Positions 31,253 through 40,306 of a stretch of DNA of 44,514 nt are shown here, in pieces. Within the stretch, counting starts at the first letter, position 1. Every line of letters starts with the position of its first letter. The notes beneath the pieces are model-generated. The model had not been told where the DNA came from. It did no database searches and was given only the letters and a program-made list of their open reading frames with translations. The position numbers and the translations under genes are program-made. Origin of the DNA: a bacterium (GTDB lineage Bacteria > Verrucomicrobiota > Verrucomicrobiia > Limisphaerales > UBA11358); assembly GCA_021780905.1 (NCBI GenBank), contig JAJXXW010000045.1, positions 1 to 44,514 of the forward strand. The letters are read 5' to 3'.

Positions 31253-32209
31253 ATGGCTGCGCGCTCCGAACATTTCACCATCGAAGCGTCGTGCCCCGGC
31301 GAGCGCCTCGACGTATTTCTCCGCGAAAAATTTCCCGCCGTCTCGCGGGGCGCGATGCAGCGGCTCATCGAACAGGGGCACATCCGCGTCAATGGCCAGA
31401 CCGTCAAGCCCACGCACAAGCCGCGCGCCGGCGAAAAAATCGAAGTCCATTTCCCCGAACCCAGGTCCGCCGCCGCGCAGCCGGAAGCAATTCCGCTCGA
31501 TATTTTGTTCGAGGACCAATCGCTGCTCGTTGTGAACAAGCCCGCCGGCCTCGTCGTGCATCCCGCCGCCGGCCACGAAGAACACACGCTCGTCAACGCC
31601 CTGTTGCATCATTGCCGGGGATCGTTGAGCGGCATCGGCGGCGTGGCGCGGCCCGGCATCGTCCACCGGCTCGACAAGGAAACCAGCGGCTGTCTCGTGG
31701 TCGCCAAAAATGACGAAACTCACCTCGCGCTCTCCCGCCAATTTGCCGACCGGCAGGTGGAAAAAATTTATCACGCCCTCGTCTGCGGCGAACTCGCACG
31801 TGCGGCTGGGGAAATTCATGCGGCCATCGCCCGCCACCCGACGCACCGCAAACGCATGGCGGTGCGGGACGATTCTGACGGACGCACCGCGCACACGAGC
31901 TGGCGCGTGCTGGAGAAACTGCCCCACGCCACGCTCGTCGAGGCGCGGATCCACACCGGCCGCACGCACCAGATCCGCGTGCATTTCCAGCACCTCGGCC
32001 ATCCCGTCGTCGGCGATACCACTTACGGCGCGACGAAAAACCAACGGCTGGAGAAGCTGGCAAACTACGCCGCACCGCGCGTGCTGCTGCACGCCAAGGA
32101 ACTGGCCTTCATCCATCCGCGAACACAAAAGCCTCTGAAATTTTCCGCCCCGCTGCCGGATGATTTCAAGCGGGCGTTGCAATTGTTGCGGGTCAAAAAA
32201 CGACTTTGA
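31253..32209 (+). CDS. RluA-family 23S rRNA pseudouridine synthase (RluD type)
   Basis: Isomerises specific uridines, probably in helix 69 of 23S rRNA as RluD does. 318 residues from the ATG at 31253. An S4 RNA-binding domain (residues ~10-65; GERLDVFLREKFP and RVNGQTVKPTHKPRAGE) is followed by the catalytic domain, with D141 in PGIVHRLDKETSG and RIHTGRTHQIRVHFQHLGHP later. The ATG at 31202 would add 17 residues (IGPARPSLLAPHPSLC) encoded by a tandem repeat, so the downstream start is preferred. Assignment to RluD rather than RluA/RluC subgroups rests on the S4 domain and is moderate. Confidence 0.93.
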   Translation: MAARSEHFTIEASCPGERLDVFLREKFPAVSRGAMQRLIEQGHIRVNGQTVKPTHKPRAGEKIEVHFPEPRSAAAQPEAIPLDILFEDQSLLVVNKPAGLVVHPAAGHEEHTLVNALLHHCRGSLSGIGGVARPGIVHRLDKETSGCLVVAKNDETHLALSRQFADRQVEKIYHALVCGELARAAGEIHAAIARHPTHRKRMAVRDDSDGRTAHTSWRVLEKLPHATLVEARIHTGRTHQIRVHFQHLGHPVVGDTTYGATKNQRLEKLANYAAPRVLLHAKELAFIHPRTQKPLKFSAPLPDDFKRALQLLRVKKRL

Positions 32210-32537
32210 AATCGCTGGCATGGATTGCACGCAATGGAAACGACGATTGGGATTGGGCGGTTCCTGAATGGAACAGCCATTCGTCATGGCAAAGGCCACG
32301 GCGGCCCCGGGCGCATCCGCCGGCGCGTAAATTTCTGTGGCGGATGGCCTGCCAAAAATATTTCCGCCGCCGTTGTGCTTGGCGACCAGGCTCGCATACA
32401 ACGTCTTTTCCCATTCTTCCGGCGTCGGGTCAATGTCAGCAGACAGGAATGGACATTGCTTTAAGCAAGGATGGCTTCTGCCTCTCCAAACCATCAGACG
32501 TGAAGTAGGAAGAAATGTTTTGGCCTTCTGGAAAAAA
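32210..32537. other. Gene-free stretch with a possible decayed frame
   Basis: No complete gene. On the minus strand about 32215-32470 reads SADIDPTPEEWEKTLYASLV, then GGGNIFGRPSATEIYAPADA and AFAMTNGCSIQEPPNPN, which is protein-like and unlike the antisense noise elsewhere. I recognise no family, and the frame runs on into rluD-like sequence without a proper end, so at most it is a gene remnant. It lies between two convergent genes. Confidence 0.25.
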
Positions 32538-34109
32538 TCAATGCGCGGTAACCGCCGGCTTTTTGACGTATTGCACGCGCTTGAACAGGAAAACCAGCGG
32601 CAGGCCGGCCAGCGCGAGCAGGCTGAACAAACGGAAATTATCCACGAAGGCCCACAGATGCGCCTGCTGGTCGAGCAGCGCATAAACGGCGGCGTAGGCC
32701 TGCCGCGTTGCGGTCGCGGAATCGGCGTGGTGCGCCAGCAGGGTTTTCGCGGCGGCAAAGCGCTGGGCGAACGCCGGGTCGGTCGGCGTGAGGTGCCCGG
32801 CCATCAGCGCCTGGTGCGCCTGCGCACCGCGCGCCAGCATCGTGGTGACGAACGCGATGCCGATGCTGCCGCCAAGGTTGCGCATGAGGTTGTAGAGGCC
32901 GCTGGCATTGCCGATCTGGGCCTGCCCAAGCTGGCTCATCGTGGTCGTGGTCAAGGGCACGAAAATAAAGCTGATGGCGATGCCGTTGACGACGCTCGGC
33001 CAAATGACACTGCGCATGCCGACCTCCAAGTTGATGTTGGCTAGCAGCCAGGACGAATACGCCAGCGTCACGAAGCCGATGCACAGCATCCAGCGCATCC
33101 GGAGTTTTCCGACCAACCGCCCGACCACGAAGGTCGTGAAGAACGCCGCCACGCCGCGCGGGCTCATCGCGTAACCGGCTTGCAGCGCAGGATAGCCCAT
33201 GAGCGTTTGCAGGAACAACGGCAGTTGTGCGGTCGTGCCGTAAAGAATCGCCGCCAGCGAAGTCATTAAAATCAAGCCGATGGTGAAATTGCGGTTCTTG
33301 AACACGCGCAGATCCACGAGCGGATGTTCCGCCTTGAATTCCCACCAGATAAAACCGAGGAACGCAACGGCCGACACCGCCACGAACCCGCGCACCCATT
33401 CCGCGCCGAGCCAGTCGGCCTCCTGGCCCTTGTCCAAAACGATTTGCATCGTCCCCAGCCACACGGCCAGCAGCCCGAAGCCGATGTAATCAATCGCCGC
33501 CGCGACGTTGCGTTTGATGTAAGGCGGATCTTCCACAACCCATTTTGCCATCACCACCGCAAAAATCCCGACCGGCACGTTGATGTAAAAAATCCAGCGC
33601 CAGGAATAACTGTCCGTGATCCAGCCGCCGATCACGGGGCCGAGAATCGGCGCCACCACGACGCCCTGGGCGAACGCCGCCATCGCCGCGCCGCGTTTTT
33701 GCGGCGGAAAACTTTCGAGCATGATGGATTGCGCGATCGGCACCATCGCGCCGCCGCCCAGCCCCTGCAAAATCCGCGCGACCACCAGCGTCGGCAAATC
33801 CCACGCCAACCCGCACAGCACCGACGCGAAGGTGAACAGCATGATACAGGTCAGAAAAACGCGTTTGCGGCCGAAATAATTTCCCAGCCAGCCGGTCATC
33901 GGCAGCACGATGGCATTGGCGACGAGATAACTCGTCAGCACCCACGTCGCCTCCTCCGGCGTGGCCGACAAACTGCCCGCGATGTGCGGCAGCGCGATGT
34001 TGGCGATGGATGTATCCAGCACCTCCATGAATACCGCCATCATCACCGTGGCGGTGATGAGCCACGGATTATGCCGCGGATGCCATTCATGATGCGGCGC
34101 GTCGGACAT
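32538..34109 (-). CDS. DHA2-family MFS drug:proton antiporter (EmrB type)
   Basis: Inner-membrane exporter of the major facilitator superfamily, 523 residues, 14 helices expected. Helix 1 LDTSIANIALPHIAGSL, motif A GNYFGRKRVFL and the antiporter motif C VVVAPILGPVIGGWITD are intact. The operon partner just upstream (34116-35339) is the EmrA-like adaptor that links such pumps to an outer-membrane channel. Last gene of the TetR-led efflux operon. The substrates are unknown but probably hydrophobic toxins. Convergent with the pseudouridine synthase gene across the 328-base gap. Confidence 0.93.
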   Translation of the reverse strand: MSDAPHHEWHPRHNPWLITATVMMAVFMEVLDTSIANIALPHIAGSLSATPEEATWVLTSYLVANAIVLPMTGWLGNYFGRKRVFLTCIMLFTFASVLCGLAWDLPTLVVARILQGLGGGAMVPIAQSIMLESFPPQKRGAAMAAFAQGVVVAPILGPVIGGWITDSYSWRWIFYINVPVGIFAVVMAKWVVEDPPYIKRNVAAAIDYIGFGLLAVWLGTMQIVLDKGQEADWLGAEWVRGFVAVSAVAFLGFIWWEFKAEHPLVDLRVFKNRNFTIGLILMTSLAAILYGTTAQLPLFLQTLMGYPALQAGYAMSPRGVAAFFTTFVVGRLVGKLRMRWMLCIGFVTLAYSSWLLANINLEVGMRSVIWPSVVNGIAISFIFVPLTTTTMSQLGQAQIGNASGLYNLMRNLGGSIGIAFVTTMLARGAQAHQALMAGHLTPTDPAFAQRFAAAKTLLAHHADSATATRQAYAAVYALLDQQAHLWAFVDNFRLFSLLALAGLPLVFLFKRVQYVKKPAVTAH

Positions 34110-34115
34110 GGAAAA

Positions 34116-35339
34116 TCATTGCCCTTCGGCATTGCGCCGCGCGCCGAAGCTGAAGCCGAACGCCGTCAGGCCGGCGATGAAAACCGCGAGCAGGGCCGCC
34201 GCCCAAACGGGCAAAGTGAACTGACTGACCTGCACGTTTGGCGTCACGGACAAGCCGGGGCCGATGACTTTGTCCGCCGGCAGCGGTCCGTCAAAAACGA
34301 TCTTCACCGGCACACGCTGGACAACCTTCACGAAATTGCCGGTCGCATTTTCCGGTGGCAGCAAACTGAACTGCGCGCCGCTGCCGGCCTGCACACTGTC
34401 CACATGCGCGCGAAATTCGCGGCCGCCAAGCGCGTCTATCGCCACCGTCACCGGCTGGCCGGGCTTCATGTTTTTCAACTGCGATTCCTTGAAGTTTGCC
34501 ACCACCCAGACTTCTTTCGGCACGAGGGACAGGATTTGCTGGCCGGCCGACAGATAATCACCGGCTTCCACGGCCTTGCGCGTGACGCGGCCATCGCCCG
34601 GCGCAAAAATCTTTGTGTAGGACAAATTTAATTTCGCGGCGGCAACATTGGTCTGCGATTCGTTGAGCTGCGCAAACGCCATTTCCTTTTCCGCGAACAC
34701 CGCCGCCAGTTGCCGCTGCGCCTCATCCACCTTGGACGATTCCTCGTCCGCATATTCCCGGGCCGACTTGAGATCCGCCTGCGCCTTGGCATGGGCGGCG
34801 AGCGCGGCATCAAATTCCTGCGCGGAAATGGTTTTTTCCTTCGCCAGATTTTGCGCCCGGTCGAAATCCGCCTGCGCTCTCCGGGCAGTGGACTCGGCGG
34901 CGTCCGCATCGGCCCGGGCTTTCCGCGCCGACGCGGCGGCGGTGGCGACCTTGGCGCGCATCAACTCCACGGCGGCGAGGACGGTGCGAAAGTTGGCATC
35001 CTGCGACAGGGCGGCCGATTGCTTTTGCGCGACGGTGATGGCGTAATCCGCCGGGTCCAGCGCCACCAGCAAATCGTTCGAGCGCACCAGCTGGTTGTCG
35101 AGCACTGGAACTGCCGCCACCTGCCCGGCAATTCTCGGCGCAATGGAAACAATGTGCCCGGCAATGAACGCGTCGTCGGTGGATTCGTGGGTGAAAATTT
35201 CCACGAGGTAACCGATGCCGAAATACAACACCACGGCGAGGGCGACAGCGGCGGTCCAGAGAAATTCCGGCGGGCTGAACTTTGCCGGCCGGCCGTTCCC
35301 GCTTTTCACGGGCGGCGGCGAGGACGGATTTTCATTCAT
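34116..35339 (-). CDS. HlyD-family membrane fusion protein (EmrA type)
   Basis: Periplasmic adaptor for the EmrB-type pump. 407 residues from the ATG at 35339 (MNENPSSPPPVKSG), which overlaps the end of the RND gene. One N-terminal membrane helix (residues ~26-46), a lipoyl half-motif (RIAGQVAAVPVLDNQLV), a long Ala/Lys/Glu-rich coiled coil (~115-225), the second lipoyl half (IFAPGDGRVTRKAVEAGDYL) and a beta-barrel. Odd point: a second hydrophobic helix at the C-terminus (FTLPVWAAALLAVFIAGLTA), not usual for EmrA, which would place both ends in the cytoplasm. Confidence 0.9.
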   Translation of the reverse strand: MNENPSSPPPVKSGNGRPAKFSPPEFLWTAAVALAVVLYFGIGYLVEIFTHESTDDAFIAGHIVSIAPRIAGQVAAVPVLDNQLVRSNDLLVALDPADYAITVAQKQSAALSQDANFRTVLAAVELMRAKVATAAASARKARADADAAESTARRAQADFDRAQNLAKEKTISAQEFDAALAAHAKAQADLKSAREYADEESSKVDEAQRQLAAVFAEKEMAFAQLNESQTNVAAAKLNLSYTKIFAPGDGRVTRKAVEAGDYLSAGQQILSLVPKEVWVVANFKESQLKNMKPGQPVTVAIDALGGREFRAHVDSVQAGSGAQFSLLPPENATGNFVKVVQRVPVKIVFDGPLPADKVIGPGLSVTPNVQVSQFTLPVWAAALLAVFIAGLTAFGFSFGARRNAEGQ

Positions 35340-38300
35340 GGGCGGACTCCAGTTCTCCCAAGGCTTGGGGCGTTTCGGCGCCATGATCCTTTGCGATTAA
35401 AATGTAGATGGACGGCACCACCAGCAGCGTGAACAACGTGCCGATGCTCATGCCGCTGACGAGAATGATGCCGATGGAATTGCGCGCCGCCGCGCCCGCG
35501 CCGGTCACGAGCGTGAGCGGAAAATTGCCAACAATGGTGGCCACGGTGGTCATCAGCACCGGGCGCAGCCGCAGCATCGCGGCCTCGTGGATGGCCTGCG
35601 GCTTCGTGCGACCCCGCCGCTGGAGCTGGTTGGCGAATTCCACGATGAGAATGCCGTTTTTGGCTATCAGCCCGACGAGCGTGATCAGGCCGACCTCGGA
35701 ATAAATGTTCATCGAGGTCGTCCAGCCGTTGGTCCAGAACGGCACGCCCTGGCCGGGCATTTTCCAGAAGCAAAAAATCAGCGCGCCGAAAATCGCCAGC
35801 GGCACCGAGCCGAGAATGATGATGAACGGGTCGCGGAAACTGTTGAACTGCGCGGCCAGCACCAGAATGATCAGCACGACCGCCAGCGTGAACGCCGGCA
35901 GAAATTTGTCGCCTTCCTTGCGCAAAAACCGCGCGTCGCCGGTGTAATCCAGCTTGTAGCCGCTCGGCAGATGAATGCGCGCGCACTCCGATTCCAAAAA
36001 TTTCAGCGCCGTTTCCAGCGGCACGATGGCCACACCGCTCAATTTGACGGCGTTCAACTGCTGGAACCGGTTCAGCGCGCGGGGGGTATTGGTTTTCACC
36101 AGCGTTGCGAACGTGCTGACGGGAATGAGCTGGTTGGCCGGCCCGCGGACGTAGGTGTTCTCCAGTTGCGCGGCGTTCAACCGCGCGCCGCGCTCGACCT
36201 GCGGGATGACCTTGTAGCTGCGGCCCGCGAGATCGAACCAGTTGACATAATTGCCGCCGACGAGCGCGCCCAAATCCGCGCCGACCGATTGCATGTTCAA
36301 GCCGAGCGCGGCCACCTTGTCGCGGTCAATCATCAGCTCGACTTCCGGCTGGTCCACCTTCGTGTCAATCACCGGCGGAAAGGCGAACATGCCGTTGGTT
36401 GCACAGGCCAACTGCAACTGCTGCGCGTATTTCAAAATCTCCACCGGCTCGCCGGTGCCGGACAGGACGAGATTGCACGGAAAATTTTCGCCGCCCGTCG
36501 GCAGCGGCGGCGGCGTGACCATGTGCATGGCGATGCCGGGAATTTTGTTCACCATCATCTGCACCTGCGGCGTGATTTGGAAAACGGTCCGCTGCCGTTC
36601 GCCCCACGGTTTGACCACCAGACCGCCGAAGCCGAAGTCGGGCATGGTGAGCTGAAAAATATGCGCCTCTTCCGGCACGGTGGCGAACATCTGGCCCGCC
36701 TCGTCCGCATAAAACGCCGTCTGCTCAATGGTCGCGTTCGGCGGTGTTTCCAGCACGCCGAAGATCACGCCCTGATCCTCCGTCGGCGCGAGTTCCTTGC
36801 CCTGCCAGGCCATTTTGAACATCGGAATTGTCAGCAGCGTCAGCCCGATCCAAATCGTATAAACCATCGGTCGGCGCGCGAGCGTCCAGTCCAGCACGCG
36901 GCCGTAAAAGTTTTTCAGCCGGTCGAAATCGCGGTTGATGCGTCCTGCCAAACCGTGCTCTTCGCGGTCGTGGCTCAAGAGCCGCGACGCCATCACCGGC
37001 GACAGCGTCAGCGCGACGACGCCGGAAATCAGCACCGCGCCCGCCAGCGTCAGCGCAAATTCCTGGAACAGCGAGCCGGTCAATCCGCCTTGAAACGCGA
37101 TCGGTGCATAGACCGCCGCAAGCGTGATCGTCATGGCGATGATTGGCCCGACGAGTTCGCGCGCGCCCAACAGCGCGGCGTCGAAGGGCGATTTACCTTC
37201 GCGGATATGGCGTTCCACGTTTTCGACGACGACAATGGCGTCGTCCACCACAAGGCCGACGGCCAGCACGATGGCCAGCAGCGTGAGCAGATTGAGCGTG
37301 AAGCCGAACACCTGCATCAGAAACACCGCGCCGATGAGCGACAGCGGGATCGCCACCAGCGGAATCAAGACCGAGCGGAACGAGCCGAGGAAGAGAAAAA
37401 TCACGACGGACACGATGACCAGCGTGATGATCAGCGTCTTTACCACTTCGTGCAGCGCGTCGGAAATATACGCTGTCGCGTCATACGCCACGCGCGCGGT
37501 GAGGCCGGTGGGCAAATCTCTTTGGATGGAATCCATTTCCGCGCGCACGCGCTGGACGACGTCCAGCGAGTTGGCATTGGGCAAAGTCCAGACGCCCATG
37601 AACACCGCGCGTTCGCCACTGAAGCGCACCTCGGAATCGTAGTCTTCCGCGCCCAGCACCACATCGGCCACGTCGCTCAAGCGCACAAGCTCGACGCCGC
37701 TCTGGCGGACGACGAGGTTTTTGAATTCCGCGACGGAACGCAAATCCGTGTTCGCCGTCAGGTCGACCTGGATGAGCGAACCTTTGGTGCGGCCGACGGC
37801 GGAAAGAAAATTGTTCGCCCCCAGCGCCGTGCGCACGTCGTTCGGACTGACATTGTAGGCCGCGAGCCGGTCGGGTTTCAGCCAGATACGCATCGCGAAC
37901 GTGCGGCCGCCGAGGATATCCGCCTTCTGCACGCCTTCCAGGGCGGTCAGGCGCGGCTGCACGATCCGCGTGAGATAATCGGTGATCTGGTTCGCCTGCA
38001 AAATGTCCGAGGTGAAACTCAAATACGCCGAGGCGAATTGCGAGTCGGCGGTGGCGATGGTGAGCGTGGGAATTTCCGCTTCGGGCGGCAGAATGTTGCG
38101 CACCTGATCCACCTTCGAGCTGATTTCGCCGAGCGCCTTTTTGGAATCGTAGTTCAGCCGCAGATGCACCGTGATGGTCGAGAGGCCAAGTTTGCTGGCC
38201 GACTCCATGTAGTCAATGCCGTCCGCCGCCGCGATGGCGCGCTCCAGCGGCTGCGTCACGAAGCCGCGCACCAGATCCGCGCTCGCGCCGACATAGACCG

Positions 38301-38448
38301 TCGTCACCGTGACCGTGGCGTTTTCGCTCAACGGATACTGCCGGACATTGAGCGAGCGGATGGCCTGCAAACCCGCGATCAAAATGATCAGGCTCACGAC
38401 CGTCGCCAGCACCGGCCGGCGGATGAACAGATCCGTGAAAGATTTCAT
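35332..38448 (-). CDS. RND-family efflux transporter (AcrB/HAE1 type)
   Basis: Trimeric inner-membrane proton-driven drug pump, 1038 residues, the usual size. N-terminus SFTDLFIRRPVLATVVSLI; helix 4 with the proton-relay pair D402-D403 in VGLVVDDAIVVVENVERH; porter and docking domains in both halves; a matching second half ending GLIAKNGILIVEFANQLQRR. Sequence follows the MexF/AcrB-like subgroup. The adaptor gene lies immediately upstream (38461-39582). No outer-membrane channel gene is present in the operon, so the pump must borrow a TolC-like partner coded elsewhere. Confidence 0.95.
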   Translation of the reverse strand: MKSFTDLFIRRPVLATVVSLIILIAGLQAIRSLNVRQYPLSENATVTVTTVYVGASADLVRGFVTQPLERAIAAADGIDYMESASKLGLSTITVHLRLNYDSKKALGEISSKVDQVRNILPPEAEIPTLTIATADSQFASAYLSFTSDILQANQITDYLTRIVQPRLTALEGVQKADILGGRTFAMRIWLKPDRLAAYNVSPNDVRTALGANNFLSAVGRTKGSLIQVDLTANTDLRSVAEFKNLVVRQSGVELVRLSDVADVVLGAEDYDSEVRFSGERAVFMGVWTLPNANSLDVVQRVRAEMDSIQRDLPTGLTARVAYDATAYISDALHEVVKTLIITLVIVSVVIFLFLGSFRSVLIPLVAIPLSLIGAVFLMQVFGFTLNLLTLLAIVLAVGLVVDDAIVVVENVERHIREGKSPFDAALLGARELVGPIIAMTITLAAVYAPIAFQGGLTGSLFQEFALTLAGAVLISGVVALTLSPVMASRLLSHDREEHGLAGRINRDFDRLKNFYGRVLDWTLARRPMVYTIWIGLTLLTIPMFKMAWQGKELAPTEDQGVIFGVLETPPNATIEQTAFYADEAGQMFATVPEEAHIFQLTMPDFGFGGLVVKPWGERQRTVFQITPQVQMMVNKIPGIAMHMVTPPPLPTGGENFPCNLVLSGTGEPVEILKYAQQLQLACATNGMFAFPPVIDTKVDQPEVELMIDRDKVAALGLNMQSVGADLGALVGGNYVNWFDLAGRSYKVIPQVERGARLNAAQLENTYVRGPANQLIPVSTFATLVKTNTPRALNRFQQLNAVKLSGVAIVPLETALKFLESECARIHLPSGYKLDYTGDARFLRKEGDKFLPAFTLAVVLIILVLAAQFNSFRDPFIIILGSVPLAIFGALIFCFWKMPGQGVPFWTNGWTTSMNIYSEVGLITLVGLIAKNGILIVEFANQLQRRGRTKPQAIHEAAMLRLRPVLMTTVATIVGNFPLTLVTGAGAAARNSIGIILVSGMSIGTLFTLLVVPSIYILIAKDHGAETPQALGELESAHE

Positions 38449-38460
38449 GCGCGCGAGGAT

Positions 38461-39582
38461 TTAGCCGTTCGGCGGATTGGGCGACAGGGACGGTTTCGGA
38501 ATATCCTCGTTGTTGACCAGCACACGGTCGCCGTTGTGCAACTTGAACTGGCCCGCCGCCACCACAAGGTCGCCGGCCTGCAAACCGGATTCCACGCTGA
38601 TAAAATCCCCGAGCGCGCGGCCCGTGCGGATGAATTTTTGCTGCACGACCAGATTCGTCACGCCGTTGGCTGCCTGCGACTCAACCAGATAAATGGCATC
38701 GCCGTAGGGCGCGCTCAAAATGGCCGTGGACGGAATGGCGAGCACCTTTTCCTCGTCTGACAACTCGACCGCCACGCGCACGAACATCCCGGGCCGCAGC
38801 AGTTGATCGGCGTTGGCGAAGCTGGCGCGCAGTTGCACGCTGCGCGTCGTGGCGTTGAGGTCGGGATTGATGGCCGTGAGCTCGCCTTCAAACTTTTTGT
38901 CCGGATAGGCGTCCGCCGCGACACGGACCTTCAGGCCGGTCCGCAATTTTTCCAAATCCTGCTGCGGCAGCGAAAAATCCACATACACCGGCGACAACGC
39001 CTGGAGCGAGACGATGCTTTTGCCCGTGTCCAATTGCTCGCCGAGGTTGACGAGCCGGATGCCGAGTTTGCCGGCGAACGGCGCACGGATGGTTTTCTTG
39101 GCAATCGTCGCCCGGATGGCGTCGGCGTTGGCCTGATTTTGGAGCAGCGACGCCTCCGCCTGATCCAGTTCGGCCTGCGAAACCGTCTTGTCCGCGCGCA
39201 ACTGCCGGGTGCGCTCAGCGTTCAACCTCGCGAGTTGCACCTGCGCCTCGGCCGCGCGCAACTGGGCGTCTTCGGACGACGTGTCCAGCTTCACGAGCAA
39301 ATCGCCTTGATTGACCGTCGCCCCGGATTCAAAGGCGATTTGCGCGACAGTGCCGCCGATTTCCGGCGCGACCATCACTCCTTGCACCGCGTTGACCGAG
39401 CCGATGGCCGTCAAGCTGTCCGGCCATTGCTCCTCATGCGCGATGGCCGTGGCCACGGTCGAGGGCGGCGGCATGAAGGACGGCGCGGCGGCGATGAGCG
39501 CGCGGATTTGCAACGCTTTGACGAGGCCCAGCGCACCGCCAACGGCGACAACCACGATGATTCCGACAACGAATTTTTTCAT
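38461..39582 (-). CDS. RND efflux periplasmic adaptor (AcrA/MFP type)
   Basis: Membrane fusion protein joining the RND pump to an outer-membrane channel. 373 residues from the ATG at 39582 (MKKFVVGIIVVVAVGGALGL, an uncleaved anchor), preceded by a strong ribosome-binding site, AGGAGA, at about 39587-39592; the longer frame to 39642 is rejected. Lipoyl half-motifs VMVAPEIGGTVAQIAFESGA and TIRAPFAGKLGIRLVNLGEQ flank a short helical hairpin (~115-165). Beta-barrel and membrane-proximal domains follow. The next gene downstream is the RND transporter, 12 bases away. Confidence 0.93.
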   Translation of the reverse strand: MKKFVVGIIVVVAVGGALGLVKALQIRALIAAAPSFMPPPSTVATAIAHEEQWPDSLTAIGSVNAVQGVMVAPEIGGTVAQIAFESGATVNQGDLLVKLDTSSEDAQLRAAEAQVQLARLNAERTRQLRADKTVSQAELDQAEASLLQNQANADAIRATIAKKTIRAPFAGKLGIRLVNLGEQLDTGKSIVSLQALSPVYVDFSLPQQDLEKLRTGLKVRVAADAYPDKKFEGELTAINPDLNATTRSVQLRASFANADQLLRPGMFVRVAVELSDEEKVLAIPSTAILSAPYGDAIYLVESQAANGVTNLVVQQKFIRTGRALGDFISVESGLQAGDLVVAAGQFKLHNGDRVLVNNEDIPKPSLSPNPPNG

Positions 39583-39601
39583 TTTTCTCCTGGGTTTGAA
39601 T

Positions 39602-40213
39602 TTATTTCTTCCCGCCAAGTTTTTTAGGCGCGGCGCCGGCAAGGAACAGCTTCACAACCTCCTTGGCCGTCAACCGGTCCGGCTCGAAACCCGGCGCAAC
39701 GAGATGCGCGACGAGGTGGAAATTGGCCAGCCCGTAAAAACCAAAGGCCAGCTCGCGGCTGGAAAAACTTTTGTCCAGTTCGCCGTTCTTTTGCGCCCGC
39801 TGGATGAGCGAGTGGACGAACTCGAAGTTGCGCTCGCATTTTTCCGTGCAGGCCACGTCTTCCGGCACCTCGCCCGGCGCGGCGAACATTGTCGCGAAGG
39901 AAATCCGCATCAGCTCGCGGTTCTGACGGAAATACTCAAACAGCCCGGCGAGGATGGCTTCCAGTTGCGTGCGGATGTCCCCGCCGCGCGCCGCCGCCTC
40001 CTGCAGAATGCGATGGCGCTGGTCGTGCGCCTCGTGCACCAGCGCCTGAAACAGGCCGGCCTTGTCGGCGAAATGGTAATAGAGCGCCGGCTTGGAGACC
40101 TTGGCGTCATCCACGATGTGCTGGACGGACGTGGCGGCATAGCCCGCGTCCGCAAAGCGCTTGAGCGCGGCGCGCAGGATTTGCCGGCGGGTTCCAGGAC
40201 CATGTTTCAACAT
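39602..40213 (-). CDS. TetR/AcrR-family repressor of the efflux operon
   Basis: 203-residue one-component regulator. The N-terminal helix-turn-helix is typical (RRQILRAALKRFADAGYAAT then VQHIVDDAKVSKPALYYHFA), and the ligand-binding helical domain follows (~65-190). It is the first gene of the operon, 20 bases before the adaptor gene, and a perfect palindrome directly before its ATG overlaps the promoter. I infer that it represses itself and the pumps, and is released by a pump substrate. Confidence 0.93.
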   Translation of the reverse strand: MLKHGPGTRRQILRAALKRFADAGYAATSVQHIVDDAKVSKPALYYHFADKAGLFQALVHEAHDQRHRILQEAAARGGDIRTQLEAILAGLFEYFRQNRELMRISFATMFAAPGEVPEDVACTEKCERNFEFVHSLIQRAQKNGELDKSFSSRELAFGFYGLANFHLVAHLVAPGFEPDRLTAKEVVKLFLAGAAPKKLGGKK

Positions 40214-40214
40214 A

Positions 40215-40232
40215 ACCTACCGAACGGTAGGT
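40215..40232 (-). promoter_or_regulatory. TetR-type operator palindrome
   Basis: ACCTACCGAACGGTAGGT is a perfect 8-2-8 inverted repeat lying one base upstream of the repressor's ATG (40213). ACCTACCG half-sites of this kind occur in operators of TetR/AcrR-family regulators of efflux pumps. It overlaps the likely -10 of the promoter at 40225-40252, so bound repressor would block polymerase. Confidence 0.8.
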
Positions 40233-40252
40233 ATGCGCACCGGATTTGTCAA
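40225..40252 (-). promoter_or_regulatory. Sigma-70-type promoter of the efflux operon
   Basis: TTGACA at 40252-40247 on the minus strand is an exact -35 consensus. A TACCGT hexamer stands 17 bases downstream, a poor -10, inside the operator palindrome. The short distance to the ATG implies a very short leader. Confidence 0.5.
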
Positions 40253-40306
40253 ACCGGATTTTTGCAGGGCGGATTATTTGAGTTCGCCGGTTTTGCCCGC
40301 TGGCCC

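Noticed and set aside
31244..32758. Minus-strand open frame of ~500 codons antisense to the pseudouridine synthase gene
   Set aside because: Most of it is the shadow of a confirmed gene and the end of the EmrB-type gene; only 32215-32470 looks protein-like, and this is reported separately.
35587..38760. Very long plus-strand open frame (over 1000 codons) antisense to the RND transporter and its adaptor
   Set aside because: The product is Arg/His/Gln-rich with no fold or motif, and the opposite strand has complete RND signatures. It is an effect of high GC at third positions.
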